DNA from: Xanthomonas melonis
GTDB taxonomy: Bacteria; Pseudomonadota; Gammaproteobacteria; Xanthomonadales; Xanthomonadaceae
Direction of reading: 5' to 3'
DNA length: 64,000 nt
Assembly: GCF_020783655.1 (NCBI RefSeq)
Contig: NZ_JAJGQH010000010.1
Span: 1-64,000, forward strand
The position numbers and the translations under genes were made by a program. Within the stretch, counting starts at the first letter, position 1; each line of letters begins with the position of its first letter. The notes under the pieces are model-generated. The model was not told where the DNA came from and searched no databases. It was given only the letters and a program-made list of their open reading frames with translations. This document shows positions 28,813 to 38,016 of this stretch, piece by piece.

Positions 28813-31158
28813 TTACTGCACCGACATCGAATACGGCCGCTGCGCCGGATCGGTGGCCCACTGCCGGTTCGGTGTGGCCTGCATGCGGAAGCGCAGTTCG
28901 CCGCCGGCCTGGATCTCTTCGTGCGTGAGGTAGGCGCGGGTCAATGGTTTGCCATTGAGCGTGGCGCTGCCGATATAGCTGCGTGCATCGCTCAAGCCAT
29001 CGGCTATCACCGCAAAGCGCTTGCCATTGGGCAGGTTGAGCGTGGTGCGCGGCAGGAACGGGCGGCCGATGATGTATTGGTTGCTGCCCGGCGCCACCGG
29101 GTAGAAGCCCAGCGTGGTGAACACGTGCCAGGCCGACATCTGGCCCAGATCGTCGTTGCCGGCCAGCCCTTCCGGGCCAGCGTGATATTGCGTGTCCATG
29201 ATCTGCTTCAGGCGGGCCTGCGTGCGCCACGGTTGGCCGGCATACGCGTAGAGATAGGCCACGTGATGGCTGGGCTCGTTGCCATGCGCGTACCAGCCGA
29301 TCAGGCCGGTGATGTCTTCCATGTGTTCGAACACCTTTGGGTCGACCTTGGCATCGAATACGGCGTCCAGGCGGGCAAGCAGCCTGTCTTCGCCGCCATG
29401 CGCGGCCGCCAGGCCGGCCACGTCCTGCGGCACGTACCATGAGTACTGCCACGCATTGCCTTCGGTGTAGTCGCTGCCGTAGCCGCTGGCGGAGGGATCG
29501 AACGGCTCGCGGAAGTCGCCGGCGCGGGTGCGTGCGCGCATGTAGCCAGTGGCCGGGTCGAAGGCGTGCTTCCAGTTGCCGGCGCGCTTGCTGAAGTCGG
29601 CGGCGATCTGGTGCTTGCCGAGCTTGTCGGCCATGCGCGCGATGGTCCAGTCGTCGAACGCATATTCCAGCGTCTTCGAGGCGGCTTCGCCTTCTTCGTC
29701 GATCGGCACATAGCCCAGCTCGCGGTATTGCGCGATGCCGTCATAGGGGCCGTAGTTGGCGCTGGCCACCATCGCCTGCAAGGCCTCGTCGGCGTCGAAA
29801 CCGCCGATGCCCTTCATGTAGGCATCGGCGATCACCGGCACCGCGTGGTAGCCGATCATGCACCAGGTTTCCAGGCCATGGAATGCCCACACCGGCAGGA
29901 TGCCGTAGGCGCTGTCGCGGCGTGCGGCCAGCAGCGAATTGACCATGTCGCTGCTGCGTTGCGGTGGCTGTACCAGCGTGAGCAACGGGTGCAGGGCGCG
30001 GTAGGTGTCCCAGAGCGAGAAGGTGGAATAGTTGGTCCAGCCATCGGCACGATGCACAGCATTGTCCGGGCCGCGGTAGCCGCCATCACTGTCCATGAAC
30101 AGCGTAGGGCCGAGCAGGCTGTGATACAGCGCGGTGTAGAGCTGGGTACGTTGCCGTGGCGTGCCTTGCGCGTCGATCGCCGACAGTGCCTTCGTCCATT
30201 GCGTACGCGCATCGGCGCGCACGCGGTCGAAGTCGAAGCCGGGCACTTCGGCCTGCAGGTTGGCGATGGCGGCCGCTTCACTGACCGGCGACAGCGCCAC
30301 GGTGACCACCAGTGGCGTGCCGTCGTTGGCGACATCGAACACACCGACCAGTTGCCTGCCTTCGATCTGCGCGCGCTGCGCGGGGTTCTTGTCACCCGGC
30401 GGCGGGAAGCCCTTGTACGGGATGTCCTGTTCGGTGTCGTGCAGTTGCGTGGCGGTGAGCGGGCGCGAGAAGCGCATCGCGAAGTACAGCTGCCGGCCCG
30501 GTGCCCACCCGCGCGTTTCACGAAAGCCGGTCACGGTGCCATCGGCGCGCACGCGCAGCCGCGACCACTGCACCTTGCCGGGGTAGTCGTACAGGCTGGT
30601 GCGCAGGTCCACCAGTACATGCGCCGGCACGCCCTTGGGAAAGCGGTAGCGATGCACGCCCACGCGCGCGCTGGCAGTGAGTTCGGCGCGGATAGCGCGG
30701 TCTTTCAAGGTCACCGCGTAATAGCCGGGCTGCGCCTGTTCGCTGGCGTGGTCGAACTGCGCGGTGTAGCCGCTGCCGGGCTTGCTGGCATCGCCGCGTT
30801 CCAGCTTGACCTGCCCGGTTTGCGGCATCAGCAGGATGTCGCCCAGATCCGAGTGTCCGGAGCCGGAAAAATGCGTATGCGAAAAGCCCACGATGGTGGT
30901 GTCGCTGTGTCGGTATCCTGCCGCCCAGCCGTAGGCCTCCTTGCGCGGCTTGATCTGCGTGTCCGGACTCAACTGCACCATGCCGAACGGCACCGTGGCG
31001 CCGGGGTAGGTATGGCCTTCGCCACCTGTGCCGATGAACGGGTCCACTGCGTCGAAGGCGGACGCGGCCGCGCGCGGGGCGGCGGGACACGCGAAGGACG
31101 CGACGGCGGCAAACATGGCCAGCCAGCGCAGGCGGGAAACGATCGATCGATGCGGCAT
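28813..31158 (-). CDS. GH92-family glycosidase (alpha-mannosidase type)
   Basis: A 781-residue secreted enzyme with a signal peptide (RLRWLAMFAAVASFACPAAPRAAA). The mature N-terminus AVDPFIGTGGEGHTYPGATVPFGMVQLSPDT is the GH92 signature; GNDDLGQMSAWHVFTTLGFYPVAPGS carries the conserved C-terminal catalytic-site region. The family comprises calcium-dependent exo-alpha-mannosidases acting on alpha-1,2 or other linkages of mannans and N-glycans. In a plant pathogen it would trim plant glycoprotein glycans; the linkage preference cannot be read here. The start at 31158 is chosen for its signal peptide although the frame opens further upstream. Confidence 0.9.
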   Translation of the reverse strand: MPHRSIVSRLRWLAMFAAVASFACPAAPRAAASAFDAVDPFIGTGGEGHTYPGATVPFGMVQLSPDTQIKPRKEAYGWAAGYRHSDTTIVGFSHTHFSGSGHSDLGDILLMPQTGQVKLERGDASKPGSGYTAQFDHASEQAQPGYYAVTLKDRAIRAELTASARVGVHRYRFPKGVPAHVLVDLRTSLYDYPGKVQWSRLRVRADGTVTGFRETRGWAPGRQLYFAMRFSRPLTATQLHDTEQDIPYKGFPPPGDKNPAQRAQIEGRQLVGVFDVANDGTPLVVTVALSPVSEAAAIANLQAEVPGFDFDRVRADARTQWTKALSAIDAQGTPRQRTQLYTALYHSLLGPTLFMDSDGGYRGPDNAVHRADGWTNYSTFSLWDTYRALHPLLTLVQPPQRSSDMVNSLLAARRDSAYGILPVWAFHGLETWCMIGYHAVPVIADAYMKGIGGFDADEALQAMVASANYGPYDGIAQYRELGYVPIDEEGEAASKTLEYAFDDWTIARMADKLGKHQIAADFSKRAGNWKHAFDPATGYMRARTRAGDFREPFDPSASGYGSDYTEGNAWQYSWYVPQDVAGLAAAHGGEDRLLARLDAVFDAKVDPKVFEHMEDITGLIGWYAHGNEPSHHVAYLYAYAGQPWRTQARLKQIMDTQYHAGPEGLAGNDDLGQMSAWHVFTTLGFYPVAPGSNQYIIGRPFLPRTTLNLPNGKRFAVIADGLSDARSYIGSATLNGKPLTRAYLTHEEIQAGGELRFRMQATPNRQWATDPAQRPYSMSVQ

Positions 31159-31702
31159 GCGAAGCGGCTCCGGGCGGATGCAGCGCCGGACCGTAGCACA
31201 GCGGCGACAGCGGACCATGCGTGCGCCTGCGCATCGCGTGCTGGCTGTGGTCGGGGTCGCCAGGCTGACGGGCCCCACGGCGAACCGCTGTATTGGGTGG
31301 GTGTGGCTGGCTGCGCGTTGCAAAGCATTGCGGCAGCGACGAACTCGTCCGTCATCCGCGGCCGGTACAAGCGTGGGTTTGCACTGCTGCAATGTGGAGA
31401 CGTCGATCGATGTCCGGCGACCGCAGTTTCGGCAGGCTGCTGAAATCCCAACGCGCAGCCATGCAGCCACGCACCGGGCGCAGTTGGGCCTTGCCGAGTC
31501 GTTGTCTGCCGACGTCATCGATCAATCGCCCGTTCCGATGCAGCCAACGCTACTGCAACAGCTCGCCTGGAGCACAGTTCGGTTGCGTGCGCTTGTAAGA
31601 CATGGTGCTCACACCACCGTCGGCATTGCCCGTTCGGGTGATTGCCATCGCCATCACCCCTGTCCATGCTTGCATGCAGTCCCCCACCTGCGTTGCCGAT
31701 CC
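31159..31702. other. Divergent intergenic region, GH92 / cNMP-TrxR
   Basis: About 540 bases between two divergent genes. Frames across it are open in several directions but have no recognisable protein. It must contain both promoters; I see no clear operator or terminator. Confidence 0.4.
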
Positions 31703-33397
31703 ATGCCCCTGGACGATACCCGCCACCATCAGATGTTTCCCGAGCTCGATGCGGGCCAGCTGGCACTTGCGCGGCGCTTCGCCAGCGGCCCGGCGCAGCG
31801 GTTCGCGCCAGGCGATACCGTGTTCGAGGTCGGCGATGCGCAGGCGCCGGTCTGGGTGGTGCTGGAAGGCGATATCGAGGTGGTACGCCGCGACGGCCTG
31901 GGCAACGAAAAGCCGATCACCCGGCACACGCCCGGCCAGTTCACCGGCGAGGTGAGCCAGCTGGCCGGGCGCGCGTCGCTGGCCGCCGGGCGCGCCGGGC
32001 CGGATGGTTGCCTGGCGCTGCCGTTCGATACCGCACATGTGCGTGCGCTGATGATCAGCTCCGCCGAAGTCGGCGAGGTGGTGATGCGTGCGCTGATCCT
32101 GCGCCGGGTGGGCCTGATCGAGGGCGATGCCTCCGGCTCGGTGTTGATCGGTGCGCCGGGCGACCGGCATCTGACGCGGCTGCAGGGCTTTCTCACCCGC
32201 AACGGTTATCCGAACACGGTGGTGGACATCTCCAACGACGATGGCCGCGCACTGGTCGAGCGCCTGGGTATCCAGGCGCACGATCTGCCGGTGATGGTCT
32301 GCCCCAGCGGCCGCGTGCTGCGCCAGCCCAGCGATGCCGAAGCCGCGCATTGCCTGGGCATGACGCCGGAGATCGATCCGGACCGGCGCTACGACGTGGC
32401 GATCGTCGGTGCCGGCCCCGCAGGCCTGGCCACCGCGGTGTACGCCGCTTCCGAAGGCCTGTCGGTCCTGGTGATGGACCAGCGCGCCATCGGCGGGCAG
32501 GCGGGCGCCTCGGCGCGCATCGAAAACTATCTGGGCTTTCCTACCGGCATTTCCGGCCAGGCGCTGGCCGGTCGTGCCTACAACCAGGCGCTGAAGTTCG
32601 GTGCGGAACTGGCGATCCCGATCGAGGCGGCCACCCTGGAATGCGGGCGCGACGACGGTGCCCTGCACCTGGATCTGGCCGATGGCAAGCAGGTGCTGGC
32701 CAGCACCGTGGTGATCGCTTCGGGCGCACGCTACCGTCGCCCGGAGATCGACGGGCTGGACCGCTTCGAAGGCCATGGCGTTTCGTATTGGGCATCGCCG
32801 GTGGAAGCGCGGCTATGCGAGGGCGGCGTGGTGGCGCTGGTGGGTGGCGGCAATTCTGCCGGCCAGGCGGTGGCCTTCCTGGCGCCGCGGGTCGCGCAAC
32901 TGCATCTGATCATTCGCGGCAATGGGTTGGAAGCATCGATGTCGCAATACCTGATCGAGCGCATCGCTGCGCTGCCGAACGTGCAGCTGCATACCGGTAC
33001 CGACGTGTCCGCACTGGAAGGCGATGCCGAACGCGGCCTGCAGGCGGCGGTGTTGCGCACGCGCGGCGATGGCGCGACCACGCGCGTGGAGCTACGGCAC
33101 CTGTTCCTGTTCGTCGGTGCCGACCCCAATACCGGCTGGCTGCAGGACTGCGTGGAGACCGACCAACGCGGTTTCGTCGTCACCGGCGCCGCGCGCGGCG
33201 ATGGCGTGCCGGCCTGCCTGCCGCTGGAAACCAATCGCCCCGGCGTGTTCGCCATCGGCGATGTGCGCGCCGGTTCGGTCAAGCGCGTGGCCGCTGCGGT
33301 GGGCGAGGGTGCGGCGGTGGTCGCGCAGATTCATCAGTATCTTGCGCACCAGGCCAATCCGGTGCCGGTGTCCGAGCTTGCCAGTGCTGGGGAATAG
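31703..33397 (+). CDS. Cyclic-nucleotide-binding domain fused to thioredoxin-reductase-like flavoprotein
   Basis: A 564-residue fusion. Residues ~10-135 form a cNMP-binding beta-barrel (FAPGDTVFEVGDAQAPVWVVLEGDIEVVRRDG). Residues ~230-550 form a FAD/NAD(P)H oxidoreductase with GAGPAGLATAVYAASEGLSVLV, GGQAGASARIENYLGFP, the NADPH motif GGGNSAGQA and GVFAIGDVRAGSVKRVA. The redox CxxC of thioredoxin reductase is replaced: the expected CATC position reads YWASP. It therefore probably transfers electrons without a disulphide. A middle segment (~140-215) resembles a thioredoxin-like linker. The ATG at 31703 starts just before the barrel. Confidence 0.83.
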   Translation: MPLDDTRHHQMFPELDAGQLALARRFASGPAQRFAPGDTVFEVGDAQAPVWVVLEGDIEVVRRDGLGNEKPITRHTPGQFTGEVSQLAGRASLAAGRAGPDGCLALPFDTAHVRALMISSAEVGEVVMRALILRRVGLIEGDASGSVLIGAPGDRHLTRLQGFLTRNGYPNTVVDISNDDGRALVERLGIQAHDLPVMVCPSGRVLRQPSDAEAAHCLGMTPEIDPDRRYDVAIVGAGPAGLATAVYAASEGLSVLVMDQRAIGGQAGASARIENYLGFPTGISGQALAGRAYNQALKFGAELAIPIEAATLECGRDDGALHLDLADGKQVLASTVVIASGARYRRPEIDGLDRFEGHGVSYWASPVEARLCEGGVVALVGGGNSAGQAVAFLAPRVAQLHLIIRGNGLEASMSQYLIERIAALPNVQLHTGTDVSALEGDAERGLQAAVLRTRGDGATTRVELRHLFLFVGADPNTGWLQDCVETDQRGFVVTGAARGDGVPACLPLETNRPGVFAIGDVRAGSVKRVAAAVGEGAAVVAQIHQYLAHQANPVPVSELASAGE

Positions 33398-33422
33398 GGA
33401 ATAGGGAAAGCCGCTCGCGCGC

Positions 33423-34169
33423 TCACTCCGGCCAATGCACCTGCGGCAGTGCGCCGATCTGCGGGCGGGCGAACAGATAGCCTTGCTGCAGCTGGATGCC
33501 CAGGTCGCGCAGTGCGCGGTATTCGCCGGGGCGTTCGATGCCTTCGGCGATGACGGCGATGTGCAGTTCCTCGCACATGCGGGTGACGTGGCGCACGATG
33601 GCCTGGCGGCTGCGGTCGGTGTCGATGCCGCGCACCAGCGCGATGTCCAGCTTGAGCAGGTCGGGCTGGAATTCGGCCAGCAGGCCGAGGCCGGCGTAGC
33701 CGGCGCCGAAATCGTCGATGGCGGTCTTCATGCCGCGGGCGCGATAGGTGCGCAGGATGTCGAGCAGGTGTGCGGGGTCGGCCAGATATTCCTGTTCGCT
33801 GACCTCGAAGATGATGCCCGCCAGCGGCCAGCCGTATTGCGCGGTGGCAGACAGCGTGGCGCGCAGGCAGTGCTCGGGGTTGTAGACCGCATTGGGCATG
33901 AAGTTGATCGACAGCAGCGCGGGCAGGGCGATCTGCGCGGCGCATTCGATGGCCTTGATGCGGCAGGCCTGGTCGAAGGCATAGCGGTTGCGTGCGTCCA
34001 CCGCCGCCAGGATGCTGCCGGCAGACTCGCCATTGACGCCGCGCACCAGCGCTTCGCCGGCGTAGATGCTGCGCGCGGCGACATCGACGATGGGCTGGAA
34101 CGCCATGGTGATGGCAGTCGGGAATTCCTGGCCATCGCGGCAGGCGTTGCAAACAGGAATCTGGGTCAT
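33423..34169 (-). CDS. EAL-domain c-di-GMP phosphodiesterase
   Basis: A 248-residue stand-alone EAL protein. Numbered from the upstream GTG (34181), catalytic and metal residues are intact: E43-A-L in GEALVRG, N93 (INFMPN), E126 (FEVSE), D156-D157 (AIDDFGAGYAGL), K177 (LLKLD), E213 and E216 (AEGIE) and Q233 (QQGYLFARP). It should hydrolyse cyclic di-GMP to pGpG in the cytoplasm. A short N-terminal CNAC motif could bind metal or sense redox. ATG 34169 is preferred over the GTG four codons upstream. It has no sensor domain or membrane segment. Confidence 0.88.
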   Translation of the reverse strand: MTQIPVCNACRDGQEFPTAITMAFQPIVDVAARSIYAGEALVRGVNGESAGSILAAVDARNRYAFDQACRIKAIECAAQIALPALLSINFMPNAVYNPEHCLRATLSATAQYGWPLAGIIFEVSEQEYLADPAHLLDILRTYRARGMKTAIDDFGAGYAGLGLLAEFQPDLLKLDIALVRGIDTDRSRQAIVRHVTRMCEELHIAVIAEGIERPGEYRALRDLGIQLQQGYLFARPQIGALPQVHWPE

Positions 34170-34506
34170 GGCGTGGGTCACCGTGCGGCGTGGATCGAGC
34201 CTAGTCCTATCGGCTGCAATGGCGTGTCATTGAGATGGCCGGCCCGATTGCGGCGTTGCCGACGGGTTTTGCAAGGCCAATGCCCTCAAGTGGCACAGTG
34301 ATCCGGGTTATCTGGCCGGCCGATACACGGCGAATGCGTGTGGTGTTGCGCCGACATGGCGGATGGCTGCGCCCGCTGCAACGGTCTTCCGGCGTGCGGC
34401 GAGGAGCCTGCCGTGCTGCCCAGCTCGCCTTGCCCATCGCACCGTCCTCACCCCGCCTATGGTCGGGCTCGACGATACTGGGAGCATCGCCCGCATCGGA
34501 TGCCCC
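34170..34506. other. Divergent intergenic region, EAL / HD genes
   Basis: About 340 bases between divergent genes, presumably with both promoters. I find no repeat, RNA gene or convincing small gene here. Confidence 0.4.
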
Positions 34507-35145
34507 ATGACCGCTCTCACCGAACGCTACGCCCAGGCCGTGGACTACGCCCGCATCGCCCATGCCGGGCAGCTGCGCAAGGGCACGCAGATCCCTTATC
34601 TGAGCCATCTGCTGGGTGTGTCCACCCTGGTGCTGGAATGTGGTGGTGACGAGGAGCAGGCCATCGCGGGGCTGCTGCACGATGTGGTGGAGGATTGCGG
34701 CGGCGGGCATGAGGCGTCGATCCGCGCGCAGTTCGGTGACAGCGTGGCCGACATCGTGATGGCCTGCACCGATGCCACCGCCGAGGACAAGGCCGAGGTG
34801 GACGACAGCGAGCGTGCACGCGAGCGCGACTGGCGCGAGCGCAAGCTGGCATACCTGGAGCACCTGCGCAGAACGCCGGAGCGCGCCTTGCTGGTGTCTG
34901 GCTGCGACAAGCTCTATAACGCACGCACCATCGTGCAGGATCTGGAAAACCCCGCGGTGGGCCAGGACATCTTCGCTGTCTTCACGGCCGGTCGCGATGG
35001 CACGCTGTGGTACTACGCCGCACTGGAAGAGATCTTTCGCACCCGCAATGCCGCCACTGCGCGCTTGTTCAGCGCGGTGGTGGCACGGATGCAGGCATTG
35101 GCCGAAGCCGGGCAACGGCCTGTACCGACGCACGCCCCGGCCTGA
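34507..35145 (+). CDS. Single-domain HD hydrolase, (p)ppGpp-hydrolase-like
   Basis: A 212-residue soluble protein with the HD pattern of the SpoT/MESH1 hydrolase group: H34 in YLSHLLGV, H58-D59 and E62-D63 in [13 protein letters not shown], and a late Asp in [14 protein letters not shown]. There is no synthetase, TGS or ACT domain. The natural reading is a small alarmone hydrolase, but related HD proteins act on other nucleotides. The ATG at 34507 matches the family N-terminus ([19 protein letters not shown]). Confidence 0.8.
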   Translation: MTALTERYAQAVDYARIAHAGQLRKGTQIPYLSHLLGVSTLVLECGGDEEQAIAGLLHDVVEDCGGGHEASIRAQFGDSVADIVMACTDATAEDKAEVDDSERARERDWRERKLAYLEHLRRTPERALLVSGCDKLYNARTIVQDLENPAVGQDIFAVFTAGRDGTLWYYAALEEIFRTRNAATARLFSAVVARMQALAEAGQRPVPTHAPA

Positions 35146-35235
35146 GTCCGCGTGCGCAGGCGTTGACCGACCGCAAGCGCTGACGCTGGCTGCATGCCGG
35201 GCGCGCTAGGCTGGGGCCTTGTCGATTCCGGTTCC

Positions 35236-37785
35236 ATGTTCATGTCCAACGCAACGTCCGCTCCCTCCGGCCAGGTGCACCTGCGCGGTGCGCGCGAGCA
35301 CAACCTCAAGAATGTGGACGTGGATATTCCGCGCGATGCGCTGGTGGTGTTCACCGGGGTGTCCGGCTCGGGCAAATCGTCGCTGGCGTTCGGTACCATC
35401 TTTGCGGAAGCGCAGCGGCGTTATCTGGATTCGATCTCGCCCTATGCGCGGCGCCTGATCGACCAGGTGGGCGTACCGGAAGTGGATGCCATCGACGGCC
35501 TGCCGCCGGCGGTGGCCTTGCAGCAGGCGCGCGGTGCGCCAAGCGCGCGTTCGTCGGTGGGCAGCGTCACCACCATCTCCAATTCCTTGCGCATGCTGTA
35601 TTCGCGGGCGGGGACGTACCCGCCGGGGCAGGAGATCATCTATGCCGATGGATTCTCGCCGAACACGCCAGCCGGCGCCTGCCCCACCTGTCACGGGTTG
35701 GGGCGCATCTACGACGCGACCGAGGCGACCATGGTGCTGGATCGCGGCCTGAGCATCCGCGAGCGCGCGGTGGCGGCCTGGCCCGGCGCCTGGCATGGCC
35801 AGAACCAGCGCGACATCCTCACCACGCTGGGCATCGACGTGGATCTGCCGTGGCACAAATTTCCCAAGAAAACCCGCGACTGGATTCTGTTCACCGACGA
35901 GCAACCGGTGGTGCCGGTGTATGCCGGCTACAGCCTGGACGAGGTCAAGCGCGCGCTCAAGCGCAAGGAAGAGCCCAGCTACATGGGTACCTTCACCAGC
36001 GCGCGGCGCTATGTGCTGCACACCTTCGCCACCACGCAGAGCGCGCAGATGAAAAAGCGCGTGGCGCAGTATCTGGTCAGCACGCAATGCCCGCATTGTG
36101 GGGGCAAGCGGCTGCGACGCGAAGCGCTGTCGGTGACCTTTGCCGGGCTGGATATCGGTGAGCTGTCGCGGCGCCCGCTGGACGAGGTGGCCGAGTTGCT
36201 GCGCCCGGCAGCGGATGCCGACCTGCGTACGCACGGGAAAAAGAACAATGCGGCCGAGCATCCGGAGCAGCGTATCGCCGCGCAACGCATCGCCGCCGAC
36301 CTGCGTGCGCGTATCCAGGTGGTGCAGGCGCTGGGGTTGGGATATCTCAGCCTGGAGCGCAGCACGCCCACCTTGTCGCCGGGCGAGCTGCAGCGCTTGC
36401 GGCTGGCCACGCAGATCCGCTCGCAGTTGTTCGGCGTGGTGTACGTGATGGACGAACCATCGGCCGGCCTGCATCCGGCCGATGCGCAGGCGCTGCTGGG
36501 CGCATTGGATCAACTCAAGGCCGCAGGCAATTCGGTCTTCGTGGTGGAGCACGAAGTGGATGTGATCCGTCACGCCGACTGGATCGTGGATGTGGGCCCG
36601 GCCGCCGGTGCGCATGGCGGGCAGGTGCTGTACAGCGGCCCGCCGGCGGGACTGGAGGCAGTGGAAACCTCGTCCACGCGGCGCTACCTGTTCGGCGCAC
36701 CGCCGCAGGTGCGCAGCCGCGCGCGCCAGGCGAGCGGCTGGCTGCAGTTGCGCGGCATCACCCGCAACAACGTGCGTGGGCTGGATGTGGATCTGCCGCT
36801 GGGTGTGTTCACCACGGTCACCGGGGTATCCGGCTCGGGCAAGTCGTCGTTGATCAGCCAGGCACTGGTGGAGCTGCTGGCGGCGCATCTGGGACAGGCC
36901 CAGGCAGAAGACGACGAGACGCTCGATCCGCTCGAGCGGGGCACCGAGGTGCCGGTGGGCGGCGCGATCGTCGCTGGGCTGGAGCAGGTGCGCCGGCTGG
37001 TGCGCGTGGACCAGAAGCCGATCGGGCGGACACCGCGCTCGAATCTGGCCACCTACACGGGCCTGTTCGATCCGGTTCGCAAGTTGTTTGCCGCCACGCC
37101 GGCCGCGCGCCGCCGCCGCTACGACCCGGGGCAGTTTTCCTTCAATGTGGCCAAGGGCCGCTGCGCCACCTGCGAGGGTGAAGGCTCGGTATCGGTGGAA
37201 CTGCTGTTCATGCCCAGCGTGTATGCACCGTGCCCCACATGCCATGGCGCGCGCTATAACGCCAAGACCCTGGAGATCGAATTGCGCGGGCATTCGATCG
37301 CGCAGGTGTTGGAGATGACGGTGGAGCAGGCGGCCAGCTTCTTCGCCGACGACGCCAGCGTGCTGCGTCCGCTGCAGGTATTGCGTAAGGTGGGCCTGGG
37401 CTATCTGCGTCTTGGTCAGCCGGCCACCGAACTGTCCGGTGGCGAAGCGCAGCGCATCAAGCTGGCCACCGAACTGCAACGCGCCCAGCGGCGCGACACC
37501 GTCTACGTGCTCGACGAACCCACCACCGGCCTGCACCCGGCCGACGTGGATACCTTGATGGCGCAGCTGCAGGGGCTGGTGGACGCAGGCAATACGGTGA
37601 TCGTGGTCGAACACGATATGCGCGTTGCCGCCAGCAGCGACTGGGTGCTGGACATGGGCCCGGGCGCGGGCGATGCAGGCGGCGAAGTCGTGGTGGCCGG
37701 AGCGCCGGAGCGCGTAGCGCGCCACCGTGGCAGCCGCACGGCACCGTTTCTGGCGCAAGCGATGCGCGAGGGAATGCCGCGCTGA
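35236..37785 (+). CDS. Class II UvrA-like ATPase (UvrA2)
   Basis: An 849-residue ABC ATPase with two nucleotide-binding sites (Walker [10 protein letters not shown] at 41-49 and 530-538), signature motifs [12 protein letters not shown] and [12 protein letters not shown], and zinc modules with CPTCHG, CPHCGG and CATCEG...CPTCHG. The UvrB-binding domain of canonical UvrA is missing: zinc-module 1 begins shortly after [21 protein letters not shown]. Such class II proteins occur beside the main UvrA and are linked to DNA damage tolerance or self-resistance to DNA-binding drugs. ATG 35236 or 35242 could both start. Confidence 0.85.
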   Translation: MFMSNATSAPSGQVHLRGAREHNLKNVDVDIPRDALVVFTGVSGSGKSSLAFGTIFAEAQRRYLDSISPYARRLIDQVGVPEVDAIDGLPPAVALQQARGAPSARSSVGSVTTISNSLRMLYSRAGTYPPGQEIIYADGFSPNTPAGACPTCHGLGRIYDATEATMVLDRGLSIRERAVAAWPGAWHGQNQRDILTTLGIDVDLPWHKFPKKTRDWILFTDEQPVVPVYAGYSLDEVKRALKRKEEPSYMGTFTSARRYVLHTFATTQSAQMKKRVAQYLVSTQCPHCGGKRLRREALSVTFAGLDIGELSRRPLDEVAELLRPAADADLRTHGKKNNAAEHPEQRIAAQRIAADLRARIQVVQALGLGYLSLERSTPTLSPGELQRLRLATQIRSQLFGVVYVMDEPSAGLHPADAQALLGALDQLKAAGNSVFVVEHEVDVIRHADWIVDVGPAAGAHGGQVLYSGPPAGLEAVETSSTRRYLFGAPPQVRSRARQASGWLQLRGITRNNVRGLDVDLPLGVFTTVTGVSGSGKSSLISQALVELLAAHLGQAQAEDDETLDPLERGTEVPVGGAIVAGLEQVRRLVRVDQKPIGRTPRSNLATYTGLFDPVRKLFAATPAARRRRYDPGQFSFNVAKGRCATCEGEGSVSVELLFMPSVYAPCPTCHGARYNAKTLEIELRGHSIAQVLEMTVEQAASFFADDASVLRPLQVLRKVGLGYLRLGQPATELSGGEAQRIKLATELQRAQRRDTVYVLDEPTTGLHPADVDTLMAQLQGLVDAGNTVIVVEHDMRVAASSDWVLDMGPGAGDAGGEVVVAGAPERVARHRGSRTAPFLAQAMREGMPR

Positions 37786-37956
37786 GAGTGCGCCGCCGGT
37801 AATGGCGGCAGCTGTCCGGTGTACGAGGCCGCTGCGTCGAGCAGATGGCGCGATGCGTTGCCGCACGCGCCTGGCATGCAGCGCAGCGGCTGTCGTTACC
37901 AATCTTGACTTCGAGGCACTCGCACCGATTGCGGCGCCGATCAGGCTTGCCATCTG

Positions 37957-37987
37957 CAGGCCCCGGCGCTGGTGCCGCCGGGGCCTG
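37957..37987. terminator. Bidirectional hairpin between convergent genes
   Basis: A perfect 12-pair stem, CAGGCCCCGGCG with CGCCGGGGCCTG, around a 7-base loop between the converging uvrA2-like and molybdoenzyme genes. No T run follows on either strand, so termination is only suggested. Confidence 0.5.
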
Positions 37988-38016
37988 GTCACAGGCACTC
38001 GTCGACTGCTGGCCGA

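Noticed and set aside
35206..37998. 930-codon open frame on the minus strand opposite the UvrA-like gene
   Set aside because: It is the antisense shadow of a GC-rich real gene; its translation is His/Gln/Arg-rich with no domain, whereas the plus strand encodes a complete ABC ATPase.
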